In this document: positions 17,573 to 27,008 of the stretch, piece after piece
Layout: every line of letters starts with the position of its first letter
How positions within the stretch are numbered: the first letter of the stretch is position 1
Assembly (NCBI GenBank): GCA_049609325.1
Contig: JBMYYK010000002.1
Span: 52,274-116,273 of the forward strand
DNA length: 64,000 nt
Source of the DNA: GCA-2733415 sp049609325
GTDB lineage: Bacteria; Bacteroidota; Bacteroidia; Flavobacteriales; Flavobacteriaceae
Direction of reading: 5' to 3'
Position numbers and translations under genes: made by a program
The notes under the pieces: generated by a model
Told to the model about the DNA's origin: nothing
Seen by the model: the letters and a program-made list of their open reading frames with translations, nothing else
Databases searched by the model: none

Positions 17573-19981
17573 ATGAAAAAACTAATTCAACTGTCAATAA
17601 TGTTATTCGCTGTAATAACATTTGCACAAGAAAAAGCCCCAAAAATAGGGAGTGTTTCTGGTAAAGTTATTGACCAAACCACTCAAGAAACCTTACCGTA
17701 TGTAAGTATTATCATTAAAGATTTTCAAGGCACTGTTATTACTGGTGGTATCACAAATGACGAAGGTGTATTTAAAGTCACTAAAATTCCTGCTGGAGAA
17801 CAAACTGTAGAAGTTCAGTTTATAGGGTATAAAACTGATACTCGAAAAATTGTGTTCTCAAGGCAAAACGCTAAACATGAATTAGGGACTATTGCTTTGG
17901 CTGAAGATGCCGCTGAACTTGATGAAGTGGTAGTTGTTGCCGAAACCTCAAGCGTAGTTCAAAAAATTGATAGAAAGGTTATTAATGTAGGTAAAGATTT
18001 AACTTCTGCGGGTACAACTGCTTCAGAACTTTTAAATAATGTACAATCTGTAAGCGTTGATTCGCAAACAGGAAACATCAGTCTTAGAGGTAACGAGAAT
18101 GTACGTGTGTTAGTAGATGGTAAACCGTCAAACATTAGTGTAGCCGATTTATTGAAACAAATTCCTTCTACGTCTATCAAACAGGTTGAACTCATCACCA
18201 ACCCGTCTGCGAAATATAGCCCTGAAGGAATGAGTGGAATGATTAATATCGTTTTACATAAAAACGCAAACCAAGGATTTAATGGTAGTGTGAATACTGG
18301 TATCACGCAAGGAGAAAACACTCGTTTTAACGGATCTTTTGACATGAATTACAAAACCGGAAAAGTCAATTTCTTTGGAAATTATGGTTACAATACCGGT
18401 AAAAACGACAACTTCGGTCATATTAACAGACGAGGCAGCACCCCGTTATTACAAGAGTTTAACAATACTGATGAGCGTGAATCGCACTTATTTAAAGTTG
18501 GAGCCGATATTTACTTTAATGATAAAAACACATTATCATTTTACACCACACAAAATCTTAGTAACAATATCCAAGACGGAAGAACAAAAGTGACTATTGC
18601 CGATGTTCTAGACACGAATGCGCCAAACTTTGCAGACAGAACATCTAACTCTGGTACTTATAATTTAAATTATAAAATTGATTTTGACGATAAAAACACG
18701 CATAACCTGGAGTTTGAAGCCACGTATTCTAAGGCAAATTCTCCAGAAATAGCACATTATAAAGAGTTAATTGACCCATCAGATTTAATTACAAATTACG
18801 ATAATGATGTTGAAAATGAAACCGATAACTTTATATTCAACTTAGATTATACCGTACCACTTTTTATCGATGGAAAACTAGAAGTTGGAGCTGAGATAAG
18901 AACCAACAACACATCTAATTCAAATGTCTCTAATCAGCATGAGTATGAATATGATATAAATGGGAATGTTATTGGCACACAGCCAATTGGAAATTCTGCT
19001 TTTGATTATGACCGTTCAATCTATTCAGCATACACCAATTATGGTCATAAATTCGGAAAATTAACCATGCAATTAGGTGTGCGTTTAGAACAATATGAAG
19101 TTAATGGTGATTTTAGGCGAGGGACTGCAACTGCTGATTATAATGATCATATTTTTAGTGCTTACCCATCAGCATTTTTCACTTATACTCCATCAGAAAA
19201 AAATCAATTTCAAATCAGTTATAGCCGTAGAGTAGACCGACCAGGTATTGGGCAGGTAAACCCAATAAGGCAATGGAGCACACCATTAATTACTTCTGTT
19301 GGTAACCCTGAATTGAATCCTCAATTCACTAACTCTTATGAAGCTAATTACACTCGTCAAATCAAAAATGGGTCATTTACATTCGGAGCATTCTATCGTA
19401 AAGTAACCGATAACATTTCACGTTATTCAACTATAGACCCATTAGATGACACAAAACAGTTGTTATCATTCACAAACTTTGATGACACTGACCGTTACGG
19501 ATTTGAAATTTCTTCAAACTACAAAGTGGCAAAATGGTGGCGTATAAATGCTAGTGCAGATTATTACGCTAAAAAAGAGCAAAACATAGATAGAGAAATT
19601 GACGCAACAGTTTTTAACGCCAGAATAAGTAACAGTTTTACAGCAACAAAGCGTTTACGTTTTCAGTTATTTTCAATGTACAGAGGTGCAGAAAATGGCG
19701 TGCAGTTTAACAGAAAACCAATGTGGATGATAAATGCCGGTTCTAGTCTATCAGTCCTAAACAATAAAGGAACCATTAGTTTTAGAGTTAATGACATTTT
19801 TAAGGGAATGAAATTTGAATTCGATTCTACACAACCATATACGCAAAGCGGGCAATTTAACTGGGAAAGCAGAACAGCTTATTTAGGATTTAATTACCGT
19901 TTTGGTGGTGGAAAAAACAGAGCACGTCAGCGTAAACAACGTGACAACAACGAAACCCAAGGTGGTGGCGGAATGATGTAG
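17573..19981 (+). CDS. Outer-membrane TonB-dependent receptor-like beta-barrel protein
   Basis: 802 residues. Signal peptide about 1-18 (TFAQ). Then a carboxypeptidase-D-like regulatory domain (about 26-110: GSVSGKVIDQTTQETLPYVSIIIKD, GVFKVTKIPAGEQTVEVQFIGY), a plug-like domain (about 120-225: VQSVSVDSQTGNISLRGNENVRVLVDGKP, IKQVELITNPSAKYSPEGMSGMINI), and a long C-terminal barrel (about 230-790) ending in YLGFNYRFGGG. This architecture is that of the outer-membrane beta-barrel family (OMP_b-brl_3) common in Bacteroidota. The tail after the barrel is short, basic and Gly-rich (KNRARQRKQRDNN...GGGGMM), an unusual end. Substrate unknown; no SusD partner is adjacent. Confidence 0.88.
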   Translation: MKKLIQLSIMLFAVITFAQEKAPKIGSVSGKVIDQTTQETLPYVSIIIKDFQGTVITGGITNDEGVFKVTKIPAGEQTVEVQFIGYKTDTRKIVFSRQNAKHELGTIALAEDAAELDEVVVVAETSSVVQKIDRKVINVGKDLTSAGTTASELLNNVQSVSVDSQTGNISLRGNENVRVLVDGKPSNISVADLLKQIPSTSIKQVELITNPSAKYSPEGMSGMINIVLHKNANQGFNGSVNTGITQGENTRFNGSFDMNYKTGKVNFFGNYGYNTGKNDNFGHINRRGSTPLLQEFNNTDERESHLFKVGADIYFNDKNTLSFYTTQNLSNNIQDGRTKVTIADVLDTNAPNFADRTSNSGTYNLNYKIDFDDKNTHNLEFEATYSKANSPEIAHYKELIDPSDLITNYDNDVENETDNFIFNLDYTVPLFIDGKLEVGAEIRTNNTSNSNVSNQHEYEYDINGNVIGTQPIGNSAFDYDRSIYSAYTNYGHKFGKLTMQLGVRLEQYEVNGDFRRGTATADYNDHIFSAYPSAFFTYTPSEKNQFQISYSRRVDRPGIGQVNPIRQWSTPLITSVGNPELNPQFTNSYEANYTRQIKNGSFTFGAFYRKVTDNISRYSTIDPLDDTKQLLSFTNFDDTDRYGFEISSNYKVAKWWRINASADYYAKKEQNIDREIDATVFNARISNSFTATKRLRFQLFSMYRGAENGVQFNRKPMWMINAGSSLSVLNNKGTISFRVNDIFKGMKFEFDSTQPYTQSGQFNWESRTAYLGFNYRFGGGKNRARQRKQRDNNETQGGGGMM

Positions 19982-20011
19982 TGGTAAATCACTACAGATA
20001 ATAATTCAACT

Positions 20012-20053
20012 AAAAAAAGTCCGAATTTGCACTTACGCATTCGGACTTTTTTA
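20012..20053. terminator. Bidirectional terminator between the receptor gene and fabH
   Basis: 14-bp stem (20013-20026 with 20039-20052), core GTCCGAAT/ATTCGGAC, with A-run and T-run flanks and a 12-nt loop. It lies between the convergent receptor gene and fabH. Confidence 0.85.
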
Positions 20054-20075
20054 ATATTAATTTAGCTTGATAAGC

Positions 20076-21086
20076 TTACCATTTTATAATAGCGCTTCCC
20101 CAAGTAAAACCACTACCAAAAGCGGCTAAAACTACAGTATCACCTTCTTTAATTTTTCCTTCTTCCCACGCTTCACATAAAGCAATAGGAATTGATGCTG
20201 CAGTAGTATTACCGTACTTCTGGATATTATTAAATACTTGGTCATTAGACAGTCCAAATTTCTTCTGAATGAATTGAGCAATTCTTAAATTCGCTTGATG
20301 CGGAATTAACATATCAATTGCATCTTTATCCAGATTGTTTGTCTTTAAGCCTTCCATAATGACTTCTGAAAAACGAACTACAGCATTTTTAAATACAAAC
20401 TGTCCGTTCATATACGGGAAATAACTCAAATCTGTAGGGTCATTATCTTTTATGATATCCGTTACCCAACGCGTTCCCATTCCAGGAGCTTCAGTAGCAA
20501 GTTCTAATGCATGCTTCCCTTCAGAATGTAAATGTGTAGACAACACTCCTTTAGAATTATCTTCTTCACGCGTCATGACAACAGCACCAGCACCATCACC
20601 AAAAATTACAGAAACACTACGTCCTCGTGTTGATTTATCAATCCCTCTAGATTGTAACTCAGAACCGATAACTAAAATATTTTTATACATCCCGGTTTTA
20701 ATAAACTGATCTGCTACCGAAACGGCATAAATGAACCCTGAACATTGATTACGAACATCTAACGCCCCTACCGTTTTAATACCTAAAGCTTCTTGAATTT
20801 GAACTCCAGGCCCTGGAAAAAAATAATCCGGACTTAAGGTTGCAAAAACAATAAAATCTATATCATCTTTATCTAAACCTGAACGCTCAATGGCTTGCTT
20901 GGCAGCTTCAAGTCCCATAGTAAACGTTGTTTCTTTATCCTCCGGCTTTGCCCAACGACGTTCCTTTATACCAGTTCGTTCGGTAATCCAGTCATCATTA
21001 GTATCCATGATTTTAGACAAATCATCATTTGTCACTACATTTTCAGGAACATACTTCCCTACTCCTATTATCTTTGAATTGTACAT
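20076..21086 (-). CDS. fabH: 3-oxoacyl-ACP synthase III (FabH)
   Basis: 336 residues from the chosen start (MYNSKIIGVGKYVPENVV). FabH condenses acetyl-CoA or branched acyl-CoA primers with malonyl-ACP to start fatty-acid synthesis. The Cys-His-Asn triad is visible in LDVRNQCSGFIYAV, LIPHQANLRI and YGNTTAAS; the N-terminal DDWITERTGIKERRW is also typical. A longer start at 21161 would add 25 residues, but a good promoter (21109-21139, minus strand) lies inside that extension, so the ATG at 21086 is preferred. It is not beside plsX/rpmF as in many bacteria; possibly a second fabH exists elsewhere. Confidence 0.95.
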   Translation of the reverse strand: MYNSKIIGVGKYVPENVVTNDDLSKIMDTNDDWITERTGIKERRWAKPEDKETTFTMGLEAAKQAIERSGLDKDDIDFIVFATLSPDYFFPGPGVQIQEALGIKTVGALDVRNQCSGFIYAVSVADQFIKTGMYKNILVIGSELQSRGIDKSTRGRSVSVIFGDGAGAVVMTREEDNSKGVLSTHLHSEGKHALELATEAPGMGTRWVTDIIKDNDPTDLSYFPYMNGQFVFKNAVVRFSEVIMEGLKTNNLDKDAIDMLIPHQANLRIAQFIQKKFGLSNDQVFNNIQKYGNTTAASIPIALCEAWEEGKIKEGDTVVLAAFGSGFTWGSAIIKW

Positions 21087-21108
21087 ATATGCGTCATTTT
21101 CTAAAGCG

Positions 21109-21139
21109 CAAAAATACGACAATAAAACCTGTAGGGCAA
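21109..21139 (-). promoter_or_regulatory. Promoter of fabH
   Basis: Minus strand: TTG at 21139-21137, 20 nt, then TATTTTTG at 21116-21109. Both elements fit TTG-N19/20-TAnnTTTG. The predicted start near 21102 leaves a leader of about 16 nt before the ATG at 21086. Confidence 0.7.
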
Positions 21140-21238
21140 ATTCTAAATTGACTACTGCCATCTTGACACCAGCACAAAAATGGTATTCTATTTGCCTATT
21201 TACTTCACAGATAAAAATTTATTAAAATATATATTACA

Positions 21239-23119
21239 ATGGCAAAAGGAAACATTAATGTATCGGTAGAAAATATCTTCCCGTTAATTAAAAAGTTTTT
21301 ATACTCAGATCACGAAATTTTTTTAAGAGAGCTTATCTCTAACGCAACAGATGCTACGCTTAAACTAAAACACTTAACGCAAATTGGTGAATCTAAAGTT
21401 GAATATGGTAATCCAATCATTGAAGTAAAAGTTGATAAAGAAGGTAAAAAAATTCATATTATCGACCAAGGATTAGGGATGACTTCTGATGAAGTAGAGA
21501 AATACATCAACCAAATTGCATTTTCAGGAGCTAATGAGTTTTTAGAACAATACAAAGAAAAAGTTGAAGATGCAGGAATTATCGGACACTTCGGTTTAGG
21601 ATTCTATTCTGCATTTATGGTTGCAGAAAAGGTTGAATTAATTACAAAATCTCATAAAGACGAGCCGGCTGCTCACTGGACTTGTGATGGATCTCCTGAG
21701 TTTACTTTAGAAACACACGACAAAACTGATAGAGGTACAGAAATCATATTACATGTTGCTGAAGATTCTTTAGAGTTTTTAGACGACAACAAAATTGGTG
21801 GCTTACTTACCAAATACAATAAGTTTATGCCTGTTCCTATTAAATTCGGAACTAAGACAGAAACATTACCATTAGCAGAAGACGCCGCCGAAGATGCTAA
21901 ACCAGAAACAATAACCGTAGATAACATCATCAATAACCCTAATCCAGCATGGACTAAACAGCCATCAGAATTAGAAGCTGATGATTACAAAGGATTCTAT
22001 AGAGAATTATACCCTTCGCAGTTTGAAGAGCCGTTATTCAATATTCACTTAAACGTTGATTATCCATTTAACCTTACAGGAATTTTATATTTCCCTAAGT
22101 TATCAAACGACATCGCTTCTCAAAAAGACAGAATTCAACTATACCAAAACCAAGTTTTTGTAACAGATAATGTAGAAGGTATTGTTCCTGAGTTTTTAAC
22201 CATGTTACGCGGGGTAATTGATTCGCCAGACATTCCGTTAAACGTTTCTCGTAGTTATTTACAAGCTGACGGAAATGTGAAGAAAATATCTTCATACATT
22301 ACACGTAAAGTTGCAGACAAACTCAACTCATTATACAAATCTGACCGTGCAGAATTTGAAGCTAAATGGAACGACATTAAAATCGTTATTGAATACGGTA
22401 TGTTGTCTGAGCCGAAATTCTTTGAAAAAGCAGACAAGTTTGCACTTTACCCTACAGTAGATGGTAAATACTTTACTTTTGAAGAATTGACAACTGAAAT
22501 TAAAGATTCTCAAACTGATAAAGATGGGAAAACTGTAATTCTTTACGCATCAAATAAAGATGAGCAACACAGTTATATTAAGGCTGCTGAAGATAAAGGG
22601 TATAAGGTATTGTTATTAGATTCACCTATAGTATCTCACTTAATTCAGAAATTAGAAACTGAAAAGGAAAACATCACATTTACACGTGTTGATGGTGATC
22701 ATATTGACAACTTAATCAAAAAAGAGGACACTGAAATTTCTAAATTATCTGATAAAGAAAAAGAAACTTTAAAAGCTACCCTAGAAACTGTAGTACCTAA
22801 AGAAAAATATACTGTGCAATTAGAAGCGATGTCTTCTGATGCTACGCCATTTATGATTACTCAACCTGAGTTTATGCGTCGTATGAAAGAGATGCAACAA
22901 TCTGGTGGTAATGGTATGTTTGGGAACTTCCCTGAAATGTACAACCTAATCGTCAACTCTAACCATCAGTTAGTATCAGACATCTTAAATGAAACTGATG
23001 ACGTTAAAAAAGAAACCTTAATCAAGCAAAGTTTAGATTTAGCGCGTTTATCTCAAGGCTTATTAACTGGTGAAGAATTAACCAATTTCATTGCTCGTAG
23101 TTACAGCATGATAAAATAA
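21239..23119 (+). CDS. htpG: Molecular chaperone HtpG (Hsp90)
   Basis: 626 residues, normal for bacterial Hsp90. ATP-dependent cytoplasmic chaperone. The N-terminal GHKL ATPase is clear: FLRELISNATDATLKL, the IDQGLGMTSDEV (DxGxG) motif, and GHFGLGFYSAFMVA (the lid glycine motif). The middle domain includes LNVSRSYLQ with the conserved arginine, and the C-terminal dimerisation domain includes the amphipathic MRRMKEMQQSGG region. There is no eukaryotic MEEVD tail, as expected. It diverges from fabH and ends in a good terminator. Confidence 0.98.
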   Translation: MAKGNINVSVENIFPLIKKFLYSDHEIFLRELISNATDATLKLKHLTQIGESKVEYGNPIIEVKVDKEGKKIHIIDQGLGMTSDEVEKYINQIAFSGANEFLEQYKEKVEDAGIIGHFGLGFYSAFMVAEKVELITKSHKDEPAAHWTCDGSPEFTLETHDKTDRGTEIILHVAEDSLEFLDDNKIGGLLTKYNKFMPVPIKFGTKTETLPLAEDAAEDAKPETITVDNIINNPNPAWTKQPSELEADDYKGFYRELYPSQFEEPLFNIHLNVDYPFNLTGILYFPKLSNDIASQKDRIQLYQNQVFVTDNVEGIVPEFLTMLRGVIDSPDIPLNVSRSYLQADGNVKKISSYITRKVADKLNSLYKSDRAEFEAKWNDIKIVIEYGMLSEPKFFEKADKFALYPTVDGKYFTFEELTTEIKDSQTDKDGKTVILYASNKDEQHSYIKAAEDKGYKVLLLDSPIVSHLIQKLETEKENITFTRVDGDHIDNLIKKEDTEISKLSDKEKETLKATLETVVPKEKYTVQLEAMSSDATPFMITQPEFMRRMKEMQQSGGNGMFGNFPEMYNLIVNSNHQLVSDILNETDDVKKETLIKQSLDLARLSQGLLTGEELTNFIARSYSMIK

Positions 23120-23142
23120 CACTTTAATCACATATAACACCT

Positions 23143-23176
23143 AAAAGCCACTTCATACCTAAAGTGGCTTTTTTAT
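23143..23176 (+). terminator. Terminator after htpG
   Basis: 11-bp stem AAAAGCCACTT (23143-23153) with AAGTGGCTTTT (23162-23172), 8-nt loop, T-run after it. Confidence 0.85.
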
Positions 23177-23216
23177 TAGAACTAAGTCGCTTATCTTTAC
23201 CAAAAAATTATTCTTT

Positions 23217-24818
23217 GTGAAAAAGAAATACTACATATACTTTTTATTATTATACATATTTTGCCTGTCTGCAAATGCGCAAACCACAATAGGTTTATTG
23301 CATAACACTACTGAAGCATATGATGGCTATACTTTATTTACTCCGGAATCTAACAATGATGTATACCTCGTAAATAACTGTGGTGAAATGGTTAATAAAT
23401 GGACTTTTAATGAAAAGCCTGGATTAACTTGTTATTTACTAGAAAACGGTAACTTATTACGAGCTGGAAGAAACAATTTAGAAATTAGAGATTGGAATAA
23501 TATTGTGGTTTGGACATTTGATATGCAATTAGCTGGTTATAACCAACATCATGACATTGAACCCTTACCAAACGGTAATATTCTTTGTCTTTTAAATAAA
23601 GAATATACTGCTGCAGAAATTATTGACGAGGGTAAAGATCCTAATTATACTAGTGATAACTTTAGAATCGATGAACTTATTGAACTACAACCCATAGGAA
23701 CAAACAATGCTACTCTCGTATGGAAATGGAGTTTTCTAGACCATATTATTCAAGACTTTGATGCAACAAAAAACAATTATGGAAATGTTGGTAATCATCC
23801 TGAACTTATAGACATTAACTATAATAATTTATATTCAGATATTATCCATTTAAACAGTATAGATTACAACGCTAATTTAGATCAAATACTCATTTCTGCC
23901 AGACACATGAGTGAAATATATATTATTGACCATAGTACAACTATAGCAGAAGCTGCTGGTCATACAGGAGGAACTTATGGCAAAGGTGGCGACTTGTTAT
24001 ATCGATGGGGAAACCCATTGGCGTATAAACAGGGTAACAGTAACTCGCAAAAACTATTTAATCAACATGATGCCAGATGGGTGACTGATGGATACGCTGA
24101 TCAAGGTAAAATTACTACATTTAATAACGGAGGCTTAGATGGTAGCTTTACTAACAGCTCAATTCATATTATTACACCTGAAATTAGTTCTGGAGAATAC
24201 CAAATGACTAATGCTACGTATTTACCCGAAGATTTTGAATGGTCATGGCAAGGCGATATTTTAGGAGACACAGTATTAGAAGGACGAAAATCTGGCGCTC
24301 AGAGCTTACCCAACGGAAATATGATGATTTGTGAAACTAGTAGCGGACGTATTTCTGAAATTAAAAAAGATGGCACTTTAGTTTGGAGTTATAAAAACCC
24401 TACAGGTCAAAACACAACAATTCATACACAGTATACTACTAACCCATCCTCTACAAATATTTTTAGAGGTGATAAATATCCTGCAGATTATATAGGATTT
24501 AACGGAAAAGACCTTACTCCTACCAGCATCATAGAAAATGAAAACTCAGTATCAGAAAATTGTATGACTCTTTTAGGCATATCTCACAATGAATTAAATG
24601 ATATCAAAATCATAAATCCAAGTACAAATAATATTATTCAATTCAACTCAACAATATCCCTAGACTCTTTAATAATTTACGATACTAATGGGCGTAAGGT
24701 TGACGAACATATTAGCTTTAACAACAACTACATTGAAGTTTCTTTAGCAGCTTCAATATATATCTTAAAATTAAAAAAAGGAAACCTAACTAAGTTTATA
24801 AAGCTTGTAAAAAAATAA
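23217..24818 (+). CDS. Secreted arylsulfotransferase-like protein with T9SS sorting domain (copy 1)
   Basis: 533 residues starting at GTG. The GTG is chosen because it is the only start giving the whole signal peptide (MKKKYYIYFLLLYIF...ANAQ). The body is like the arylsulfotransferase (ASST-type) beta-propeller family: DGYTLFTPESNNDVYLVNNCGE, LENGNLLRAGR, QHHDIEPLPNGNILCL, LIDINYNNLYSDIIHLNSI, ARHMSEIYIIDHSTT, RWGNP, QSLPNGNMMICETSSGRI. The final about 80 residues are a T9SS type A domain (INPSTNNIIQFN...SLIIYDTNGRKV...YILKLKKG). Sulfotransferase activity is not proven; such proteins may simply be surface propellers. A close paralogue follows 28 nt later. Confidence 0.82.
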   Translation: MKKKYYIYFLLLYIFCLSANAQTTIGLLHNTTEAYDGYTLFTPESNNDVYLVNNCGEMVNKWTFNEKPGLTCYLLENGNLLRAGRNNLEIRDWNNIVVWTFDMQLAGYNQHHDIEPLPNGNILCLLNKEYTAAEIIDEGKDPNYTSDNFRIDELIELQPIGTNNATLVWKWSFLDHIIQDFDATKNNYGNVGNHPELIDINYNNLYSDIIHLNSIDYNANLDQILISARHMSEIYIIDHSTTIAEAAGHTGGTYGKGGDLLYRWGNPLAYKQGNSNSQKLFNQHDARWVTDGYADQGKITTFNNGGLDGSFTNSSIHIITPEISSGEYQMTNATYLPEDFEWSWQGDILGDTVLEGRKSGAQSLPNGNMMICETSSGRISEIKKDGTLVWSYKNPTGQNTTIHTQYTTNPSSTNIFRGDKYPADYIGFNGKDLTPTSIIENENSVSENCMTLLGISHNELNDIKIINPSTNNIIQFNSTISLDSLIIYDTNGRKVDEHISFNNNYIEVSLAASIYILKLKKGNLTKFIKLVKK

Positions 24819-24846
24819 CTGTAAAATTAGTTTGTAAATTATAATA

Positions 24847-26484
24847 ATGAGCTACCCCCTAAATTCACATAAAACTTTAAATATTACTTTGAATAAAAAA
24901 TACTACATAATAACTCTATTTGTTATAATTTATAACACAATAGCATATTCACAAACGATTGGATTACTCTATCACTCATTAGAATCATCAGAAGGCTACA
25001 CACTCTTTACTCCTAGTAGTAATCACGAAGTATTTTTAGTTAATAATTGTGGAGAAACTGTAAATCAATGGACTTTTAATGAAACCCCAGGTTTAACTTG
25101 CTATTTACTTGAAAATGGTAATTTACTAAGAGCAGGAAGAAATTATCTTGAAACAAGAGATTGGGACAATAATATTGTATGGTCATTTAATATGCAATCT
25201 GCTGGATATAGCCAACACCATGACATAGAACCATTACCTAACGGCAATGTATTATGTTTATTAAGTAGAAGCTATACAAAAGCAGAAATGATTGCCTTAG
25301 GTAAAGACCCTAATTATATAGATGACTATTTTAAATTAGATGAAATAGTTGAATTACAACCAAACGGAATAAATAGCGCTATTGAAGTTTGGAAATGGGA
25401 ATTTACAAATCGTTTCATTCAGGACTATAACCCTACAAAAAGTAATTTTGGTGTTGTTAGTGAACACCCAGAACTCATTGATATTAACTACAATAATTTA
25501 ACAACAGATATCATACACTTAAATAGCATTAATTACAACCCAATTTTAGATCAAGTCTTGATTTCTGCCAGACACATGAATGAATTCTATATTATTGACC
25601 ACAGTACCACTACGGCAGAAGCTGCTGGTCATTCAGGAGGCCTATATGGTAAAGGGGGAGATATTCTATACCGATGGGGTAATCCTGCAGCTTATCAGCA
25701 AGGTACCGCAAGTGACCAAAGATTATTTTTACAACACGATGTTAGATGGATACCAACTGGTTATGCAGATGAAGGAAAGATTACAGTTTTTAATAATGGC
25801 GGGTATGGCGCACTATCTCAAAGTTCAATTCACATTATTACTCCAGATGTAATTTCTGGTGTTTACCAAATGCAAAACTCTAGATTTCTACCCAATGAAT
25901 TTGAATGGTCATGGCAAGGTAGTATTTTAGGAACTTCAGTTCATGAAGCCAGAAAGTCCGGAACTCACGCACTTCCAAATGGTAATATTATGGTTTGTGA
26001 AACTGGAGATGGTCGAATTTCAGAATTAAAAAAAGACGGTACTTTAGTTTGGAGTTATAAAAACCCAACTGGCGCCAATGGTATCATTTACAATCAAAAT
26101 GAAACCAACCTAAATATTAATGATATATTTAGAGGCGATAAATATCCTGCAAATTATATAGGATTTAACGGAAAAGACCTTACTCCTACCGGCATCATAG
26201 AAAATGAAAACTCTGTATCTACAGATTGTATTAACTCACTAGATATACTTGAATCAGAATTACAACACATCACAATTACAAATCCAGTGGCAAATAATTT
26301 ACTGCAATTCAATACCGCTGTAATGTTAGATTTGGTTACAGTTTATAACCTCAACGGACAAGTTGTAGCCCAATACCAAAATATCAATAGCCATCAAATT
26401 GAACTTAATATACCTCCATCGCTATACATTTTAGAAGTTAAAAAAGATGACACTGTACATTACAGGAAAATGGTTGTAAAATAA
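24847..26484 (+). CDS. Secreted arylsulfotransferase-like protein with T9SS sorting domain (copy 2)
   Basis: 545 residues; tandem paralogue of the preceding gene, with the same segments in the same order (EGYTLFTPSSNHEVFLVNNCGE, LENGNLLRAGRNYLETRDW, QHHDIEPLPNGNVLCL, HALPNGNIMVCETGDGRI) and the same kind of C-terminal sorting domain (NPVANNLLQFNTAVMLDLVTVYNLNGQVV). The signal region (about 1-37) has an unusually long N-terminal part before the hydrophobic stretch. Most of the two genes have diverged at the DNA level, but one stretch near the 3' end is nearly identical (see findings). The gap between the copies is only 28 nt, so they are likely co-transcribed. Confidence 0.82.
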   Translation: MSYPLNSHKTLNITLNKKYYIITLFVIIYNTIAYSQTIGLLYHSLESSEGYTLFTPSSNHEVFLVNNCGETVNQWTFNETPGLTCYLLENGNLLRAGRNYLETRDWDNNIVWSFNMQSAGYSQHHDIEPLPNGNVLCLLSRSYTKAEMIALGKDPNYIDDYFKLDEIVELQPNGINSAIEVWKWEFTNRFIQDYNPTKSNFGVVSEHPELIDINYNNLTTDIIHLNSINYNPILDQVLISARHMNEFYIIDHSTTTAEAAGHSGGLYGKGGDILYRWGNPAAYQQGTASDQRLFLQHDVRWIPTGYADEGKITVFNNGGYGALSQSSIHIITPDVISGVYQMQNSRFLPNEFEWSWQGSILGTSVHEARKSGTHALPNGNIMVCETGDGRISELKKDGTLVWSYKNPTGANGIIYNQNETNLNINDIFRGDKYPANYIGFNGKDLTPTGIIENENSVSTDCINSLDILESELQHITITNPVANNLLQFNTAVMLDLVTVYNLNGQVVAQYQNINSHQIELNIPPSLYILEVKKDDTVHYRKMVVK

Positions 26485-26556
26485 TTTTTTGCACACAATT
26501 GAACAGCCTTGCTTCTTAGTTACATAAGCCAACGCTTTTTTTCGTATCTTTATGTA

Positions 26557-26964
26557 ATGAAAGCACTTACAAAACGATTGCAGCTAGATAAATTCAATGA
26601 CGTATACATCTTAAATAAACCGTTAGTCTTTGAACATTTGTTTTTGGGAGATCAATTTTACGAATCACTCCTGCATACTTCCTGTGTTAATTGCGCATTA
26701 GTATTTGCGCGCACAAAAGATAGTTTTGTTAACCAGATGTTAACTTTATTTCCGAGATTACAAGACGATTCAACCTTATGGATAATTTACCCTATAGGCA
26801 CCACAAAAAAGGAATTAGCTAACTTACATCAAGAATTCAATTGGGAGTTTTTAGGCGAATACCGTTTACAACCCACAAGACTCATAAACGTCAACTCCAA
26901 TTGGAATGCTATAAAACTAAAAAAGCAAATCTTTAATCTCTATCCATATAAAAAAAGCAGTTGA
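26557..26964 (+). CDS. DUF3052-like protein
   Basis: 135 residues from the ATG at 26557. An in-frame TTG at 26509 would add 16 residues but precedes a promoter-like TATCTTTA (26545-26552). The layout resembles DUF3052: LTKRLQLDKFNDVYILNKPLVF at the start, then a loop, then CALVFARTKDSFVNQM, DDSTLWIIYPIGTTKKEL (like the family's LWVxWPK segment) and NVNSNWNAIKLKK at the end. This is recognition by eye. Family function is unknown. The terminator overlaps the last codons and is shared with the convergent ftsY. Confidence 0.65.
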   Translation: MKALTKRLQLDKFNDVYILNKPLVFEHLFLGDQFYESLLHTSCVNCALVFARTKDSFVNQMLTLFPRLQDDSTLWIIYPIGTTKKELANLHQEFNWEFLGEYRLQPTRLINVNSNWNAIKLKKQIFNLYPYKKSS

Positions 26965-26987
26965 TACAACAACTGCTTTTTTTTATA
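26947..26987. terminator. Bidirectional terminator between DUF3052-like gene and ftsY
   Basis: Stem TATAAAAAAAGCAGTTG (from 26947) with CAACTGCTTTTTTT (from 26970) around a 6-nt loop. The stop codon of the plus-strand gene lies inside the structure. Confidence 0.85.
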
Positions 26988-27008
26988 ATATAACGAGAAT
27001 ATCTATTT

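Noticed and set aside
26509..26556. TTG start of the DUF3052-like gene
   Set aside because: A promoter-like TATCTTTA lies downstream of it and the family similarity begins only at the ATG (26557).
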